A stretch of 64,000 bases of DNA from Parabacteroides gordonii MS-1 = DSM 23371 (GTDB lineage: Bacteria; Bacteroidota; Bacteroidia; Bacteroidales; Tannerellaceae): contig NZ_KQ033920.1 of NCBI RefSeq assembly GCF_000969825.1, positions 62,001 through 126,000 of the forward strand, written 5' to 3'. Both the position numbers and the translations under genes were made by a program. This document shows positions 61,443 to 64,000 of this stretch, piece after piece. The notes below the pieces were generated by a model. It was given only the letters and a program-made list of their open reading frames with translations. It made no database searches and was not told where the DNA came from. Numbering within the stretch: the stretch's first letter is position 1; the number at the start of each line of letters is the position of its first letter.

Positions 61443-61461
61443 CCTTACAAGGCCTGTTATT

Positions 61462-63603
61462 TCAAGTCCCGAACCGTGACGTATCCACCGCCTTCACTTT
61501 CTTCTCCTTGAAACCGCCGAAGCTGTAACGGACTGTCAGCGATACCGACCGTACGTCCTGGAACAGTTCCATCCGGCTTTTCTGCCCCTGCTCGTCGATA
61601 TGGGTGAGGGGCTTCTGGCTGTTCAGTAGGTCGGTGCCCTTGAGGGTGAAGCGGAGTTTCTGCCGGGGGAGCGTCCATACCAGGGCGGCATCGATACCAT
61701 ATAGCGGGTCGATATCGTAGATACCTTGTATGGCGGGCGAACTATAATCGCCGCTGATGTCGAGCGAAAGGTTCTTGTCGCGTGTCAGGAAGATCGTATT
61801 GGTCAGCATCGCCCGTCCGAACAACTTCTTCCGGTCGAAGGAGACGTCTATCAATGTGCCCTTGTCGTGAATGGCAAAGCCCATCAGCGTCAACCGCGAA
61901 CTGAGCACTTCCCCCGCATGGAAGGGAACGACAGCCATCAATCCGAACATATTATGTACATCCAGGTTGATCGTATGGAATACCGATTGCAGGCGGTCGG
62001 GGCATTGGTACGACATCTGCAGTATCCTGTCCGGCTGGAAATTGGCGAAAGCCCCCAGCACGTATTTGTTCTTCATCACATAAGTTAGCTGCATCGAATA
62101 GTTCAGTTCCGGTTTCAGATTAGGGTTACCTTTTATCACACTATACACATTCATATAATAGGTATTAGGCGTCGTAGCCCAGTAGGAAGGATACTTCCGG
62201 TTGCTCGACAGCGAGAACTGCAACATATTGGATCGGTCGATCCGGTAGACCGCAGACAACGACGGGAACAGGTCGGCTTTGTCCCACAACGTACTTTCCA
62301 TTCCCGCCGAGTCGACCGAAGCCTTGTAATACCTCACCGTCAGCGAAGCATCCAGCGAGAACTTCTTCCCGAACGCATACGATACCCCGGCGAAAGCACC
62401 CACGGAATATTCCTTCTGCTTCAGGTCGAACGTACCTTCACTTTCCTGCTCGTTGTCGAGAAGCGCGTTTGCCTCATTAGTCGTACCAGACAGCGAAGCT
62501 TCCAGGCCGTAGGCTATCTTCCATTTACCGGCTGTCGTGACGGAATGGTTCAGGTACATATTGGCCCGTTGTGCCTGCTGACGGCTTTCGTTGCGCCTGT
62601 TTTGCTTATCGGCATCTTCAAAATTGTTGACCAGCTCCTGCAAGGATTTATCCTTGTAGAACGTATAGTCGATACCCGCATTGAGATTCTTATGGCCGTT
62701 ATAGTCGGCACGTGCACTGTGCAGGGAAGAAGGGCCGGTAGTCCGGCTGGTTGTGTTCACTGTTTCGATGTCCGTGAAATCCGTCCGTCCGCCCCGGTAG
62801 GAAGGGGGGGCGTCCTGTGTGTACCGTCCGGTGTAGGAGAGGGACAGCTTGTCTTTGTTGTCGAAATCATACTCGAAGGCAGCCCGCAGGTTGTGGGTTA
62901 TGCTTTTGTTTTCCGACCAGTTCTTTTGCAGGATATCGTACTTCACACCGTTCACGGTCGGTTCGGCATGCATATCTTCCGTAGAACGCCCGTGACGGTA
63001 ACCGGCCGAGTAGGAGAGGTCGGCCGCATATTTCTTTCCGGTGTACGACAGGTTCACCAGCCCCGAAGGAGAGAAATAATAAGCCTGCTTTCCGGTCAGC
63101 GACACTTCCCCTTTCAGTTGCTCTTTCAGGCTCCTGTCGTTTTCGATGATCACGTTGATCGACGCACCTCTTACGCCGTATTGGGGCGGGGTACTGTACA
63201 TCACCTCCACCTTCTTCACCTTGCCCGAAGGGGTGGCTTTCAGCATATCGGCCAGCTGTTCCGTCGTCATGGAGCTTTTGCGGCCGTTGATAATGATGGT
63301 CGTCTCCGATGTACCCAGCAGGGTGATGTCGTCGCCGCTTTTGCCTACCCCCGGCAGTTCGCCCAGGATATCGAACGCGTTGTCTACCGGCTTGCTCTTT
63401 ATCAGGTTGGGGATGTCGTACTCCAGTTTCCCGGCGGCCATCTTCACCAACGGGCGTTCGGCTTTCACGAATACTTCCGGTAAGTCCAGCGTGATACTGT
63501 CGTTCACCAGGAGGGTGCCGGAAGCGGTTTTCGTCTGTGCCAGCATCCCTTCATGCAGAGGGAAGAGGCCTGTAATTATCCATAAGTACCAGATCTTTTT
63601 CAT
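61462..63603 (-). CDS. TonB-dependent outer-membrane receptor (OMP beta-barrel family)
   Basis: A 713-residue outer-membrane protein from ATG 63603 (MKKIWYLW), with a signal peptide ending about LAQ; 16 upstream codons look non-native. The plug (about 45-135) includes DNAFDILGELPGVGKSGDDITLLG and TIIINGRKSSMTTEQLADML, the type seen in the PF14905-like receptors without a carboxypeptidase domain. The barrel (about 170-713) ends in a C-terminal stretch after VSLTVRYSFGG. Ligand unknown; no SusD follows, so it is not a classical SusC. It is divergent from the probable sensor kinase, which may control it. Confidence 0.88.
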   Translation of the reverse strand: MKKIWYLWIITGLFPLHEGMLAQTKTASGTLLVNDSITLDLPEVFVKAERPLVKMAAGKLEYDIPNLIKSKPVDNAFDILGELPGVGKSGDDITLLGTSETTIIINGRKSSMTTEQLADMLKATPSGKVKKVEVMYSTPPQYGVRGASINVIIENDRSLKEQLKGEVSLTGKQAYYFSPSGLVNLSYTGKKYAADLSYSAGYRHGRSTEDMHAEPTVNGVKYDILQKNWSENKSITHNLRAAFEYDFDNKDKLSLSYTGRYTQDAPPSYRGGRTDFTDIETVNTTSRTTGPSSLHSARADYNGHKNLNAGIDYTFYKDKSLQELVNNFEDADKQNRRNESRQQAQRANMYLNHSVTTAGKWKIAYGLEASLSGTTNEANALLDNEQESEGTFDLKQKEYSVGAFAGVSYAFGKKFSLDASLTVRYYKASVDSAGMESTLWDKADLFPSLSAVYRIDRSNMLQFSLSSNRKYPSYWATTPNTYYMNVYSVIKGNPNLKPELNYSMQLTYVMKNKYVLGAFANFQPDRILQMSYQCPDRLQSVFHTINLDVHNMFGLMAVVPFHAGEVLSSRLTLMGFAIHDKGTLIDVSFDRKKLFGRAMLTNTIFLTRDKNLSLDISGDYSSPAIQGIYDIDPLYGIDAALVWTLPRQKLRFTLKGTDLLNSQKPLTHIDEQGQKSRMELFQDVRSVSLTVRYSFGGFKEKKVKAVDTSRFGT

Positions 63604-63741
63604 GGCTTTGTGTTTTCCGGCGAATGTAGACGGGGGAAACGGAATATCCAAAAAAGCCCTTCATTTGGTAAGACTAAATAACATTCGCCCGAAACTGTGT
63701 TATTTTGGTTTAAAGCGGAGAGCGGCAAACCGGAGAATACC

Positions 63742-63749
63742 TATATTTG
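63742..63749 (+). promoter_or_regulatory. Putative -7 element for the probable sensor kinase
   Basis: TATATTTG ends only five bases before the ATG at 63755, which would give a nearly leaderless transcript if used. Confidence 0.4.
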
Positions 63750-63754
63750 TTTGC

Positions 63755-64000
63755 ATGAAATCATCGTTCAAATATATTATCCTCCTGGTGATCCTGTCGT
63801 TGTCGGGTATCTTCGTCTATCAGCTGTTCTGGATCAGCGGGCTCTACCGTTCCCTGCAAAGGCAGAACCGGGAATACATCACCCAGGCTATCCGCAATGC
63901 CGATCATGTCGAGTTGTTCAGCCGTGCCGACTCTATCGGCAAGTTGGCCAATAAACGGCGGGAGACGATTTCTTTTGCCGATGACTTGGGCGGTACCGCC
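63755..64000 (+). CDS. N-terminal part of a membrane protein, probable sensor histidine kinase (truncated by window end)
   Basis: The frame from ATG 63755 runs to the end of the window (82 residues). It begins MKSSFKYIILLVILSLSG with one membrane helix (about 7-27), then a periplasmic stretch (ISGLYRSLQRQNREYITQAI) that resembles the N terminus of many Bacteroidetes histidine kinases. No kinase motif is inside the window, so the family is inferred from the N-terminal layout and the divergent position relative to an outer-membrane receptor. Confidence 0.5.
   Translation, partial: MKSSFKYIILLVILSLSGIFVYQLFWISGLYRSLQRQNREYITQAIRNADHVELFSRADSIGKLANKRRETISFADDLGGTA

Noticed and set aside
62804-62810. 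G7 run in the TonB-dependent receptor gene as a phase-variation tract
   Set aside because: Seven bases in a GC-rich gene is within chance expectation and the frame is intact.
1-64000. DNA invertase, integrase or transposase gene
   Set aside because: None of the plausible proteins in the window shows a tyrosine or serine recombinase or transposase motif. The putative invertible segments would need an enzyme encoded elsewhere.
1-64000. tRNA or rRNA genes
   Set aside because: No cloverleaf or rRNA-like stretch was recognised by eye in the gaps. A tRNAscan run would be decisive.

Overview
The window is chromosomal DNA from a gut-type member of the Bacteroidales, most like Parabacteroides (inference). 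Reasons: two SusC/SusD loci with FecR-type anti-sigma factors and ECF sigma factors, many lipoproteins, Bacteroidetes-style promoters (TAnnTTTG about 7 bases before the start, sometimes with TTTG or GTTG 18-19 bases further upstream), and families largely confined to this phylum (DUF4469, DUF6261, DUF5128, DUF6067). No rRNA, tRNA, CRISPR array, transposase or DNA invertase was seen.

Layout. 1-7.2 kb: end of an unknown gene, a GtrA/GT2 lipid-linked sugar pair, msrA, a potABCD polyamine transporter and a HAD phosphatase. 7.3-13.1 kb: a fimbrial-type lipoprotein, then accessory locus A (DUF4469 DNA-binding protein, tandem palindrome array, 1150-residue secreted protein). 13.1-23.9 kb: housekeeping genes, including a queuosine-precursor transporter with a likely preQ1 riboswitch, SGNH hydrolase, acetyltransferase, exonuclease III, a PLP sulfur enzyme with a LuxR regulator, HU, and a MarR-controlled EmrAB/TolC-type efflux operon. 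23.9-28.9 kb: accessory locus B (tandem hairpin array, DUF6261 protein, 1078-residue secreted protein). 29-45.5 kb: cysK, then polysaccharide utilisation locus 1 (sigma, FecR, SusC, SusD, GH2, two beta-propeller glycosidase-like proteins, serine-type sulfatase). 45.5-60.1 kb: locus 2 (sigma on the opposite strand, FecR, SusC, SusD, small lipoprotein, two GH101-like enzymes around a DUF6067 protein). 60-64 kb: TPR protein, TonB-dependent receptor and the start of a probable sensor kinase.

Main discovery. Loci A and B look like two copies of one design built from different proteins. Each starts with a pair of inverted repeats (18/19 matching bases around 232 bp in A; 23/23 around 144 bp in B) enclosing a Bacteroidetes promoter that points away from the locus, as expected of a phase-variable promoter captured in the OFF orientation. 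Each has a five-unit tandem array of palindromes with an AACGTT core (24-bp units in A, 42-bp units in B). Each has a cytoplasmic protein ending in the same residues, GGEDDRPVIE, although the two proteins have unrelated bodies. Each ends with a large exported, repeat-rich protein, and these two share a homologous C-terminal module. In B the hairpin stems covary between units, so the array appears conserved as a nucleic-acid structure rather than as a protein. I propose a phase-variable surface-protein system. Inversion, the function of the tail and the role of the arrays are inferences, and no recombinase is encoded here.
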